Assembly: GCA_905236445.1 (NCBI GenBank)
Contig: CAJOPQ010000138.1
Location: 1-14,550, forward strand
From: an uncultured Clostridia bacterium
GTDB taxonomy: Bacteria > Bacillota > Clostridia > Christensenellales > UBA1242
Direction: 5' to 3'
Length of the DNA stretch: 14,550 nt
Part shown: piece after piece, positions 14,550-14,550 of the stretch
How the letters are laid out: every line of letters starts with the position of its first letter
Position numbering within the stretch: the stretch's first letter is position 1
Program-made: the position numbers and the translations under genes
Notes under the pieces: model-generated
Database searches by the model: none
What the model saw: only the letters and a program-made list of their open reading frames with translations
What the model was told of the DNA's origin: nothing

Positions 14550-14550
14550 A

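Overview
The window is AT-rich, compact bacterial DNA that reads as core chromosome of a low-GC Bacillota, most likely an uncultured Clostridia-like lineage. This rests on gene content: a mini-RNase III / RlmB / SigH-type run, a dnaX-ybaB-recR run, Tex, an RNHCP zinc protein and a flavin-dependent thymidylate synthase. No phage, transposase or CRISPR array is visible. The species assignment is inference; I cannot place it more finely.

Layout. Bases 2-1291 (+) hold the 3' part of glnS, closed by a strong terminator. After about 340 non-coding bases a good promoter drives radC and an RNHCP zinc-ribbon gene, closed by another terminator. Four separately promoted units then run on the minus strand from 9250 down to 2857. 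Read along the map they are thyX, an RNase R-like gene (rnr), a small unknown gene followed by tRNA-Thr(CGU), and tex. Each except thyX ends in a clear hairpin-plus-T terminator. From about 9500 to 13897 a plus-strand block holds mrnC, rlmB, a SigH-like sigma factor, dnaX, ybaB and recR. Overlaps or short gaps suggest a single operon, ending in a 16-bp terminator that also serves the convergent gene at the right edge, a partial protein of unknown function.

Theme. The genes are informational: tRNA charging (glnS), RNA processing and decay (mrnC, rnr), rRNA methylation (rlmB), transcription (sigH, tex), replication (dnaX), recombination repair (recR) and dTMP supply (thyX).

Three things stand out. 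(1) dnaX is split: the zero frame stops at CCC TAA after the clamp-loader ATPase, and the tau-like C-terminal domain continues in the +1 frame, so a +1 frameshift could make a short gamma-like and a long tau-like product. (2) ThyX appears to be a tandem two-domain protein whose halves have lost complementary parts of the ThyX active-site motif. (3) Just downstream of tRNA-Thr lies a tRNA-like segment carrying a 21-base exact copy of that tRNA's T-arm region, followed by a long hairpin in the place of the acceptor sequence.
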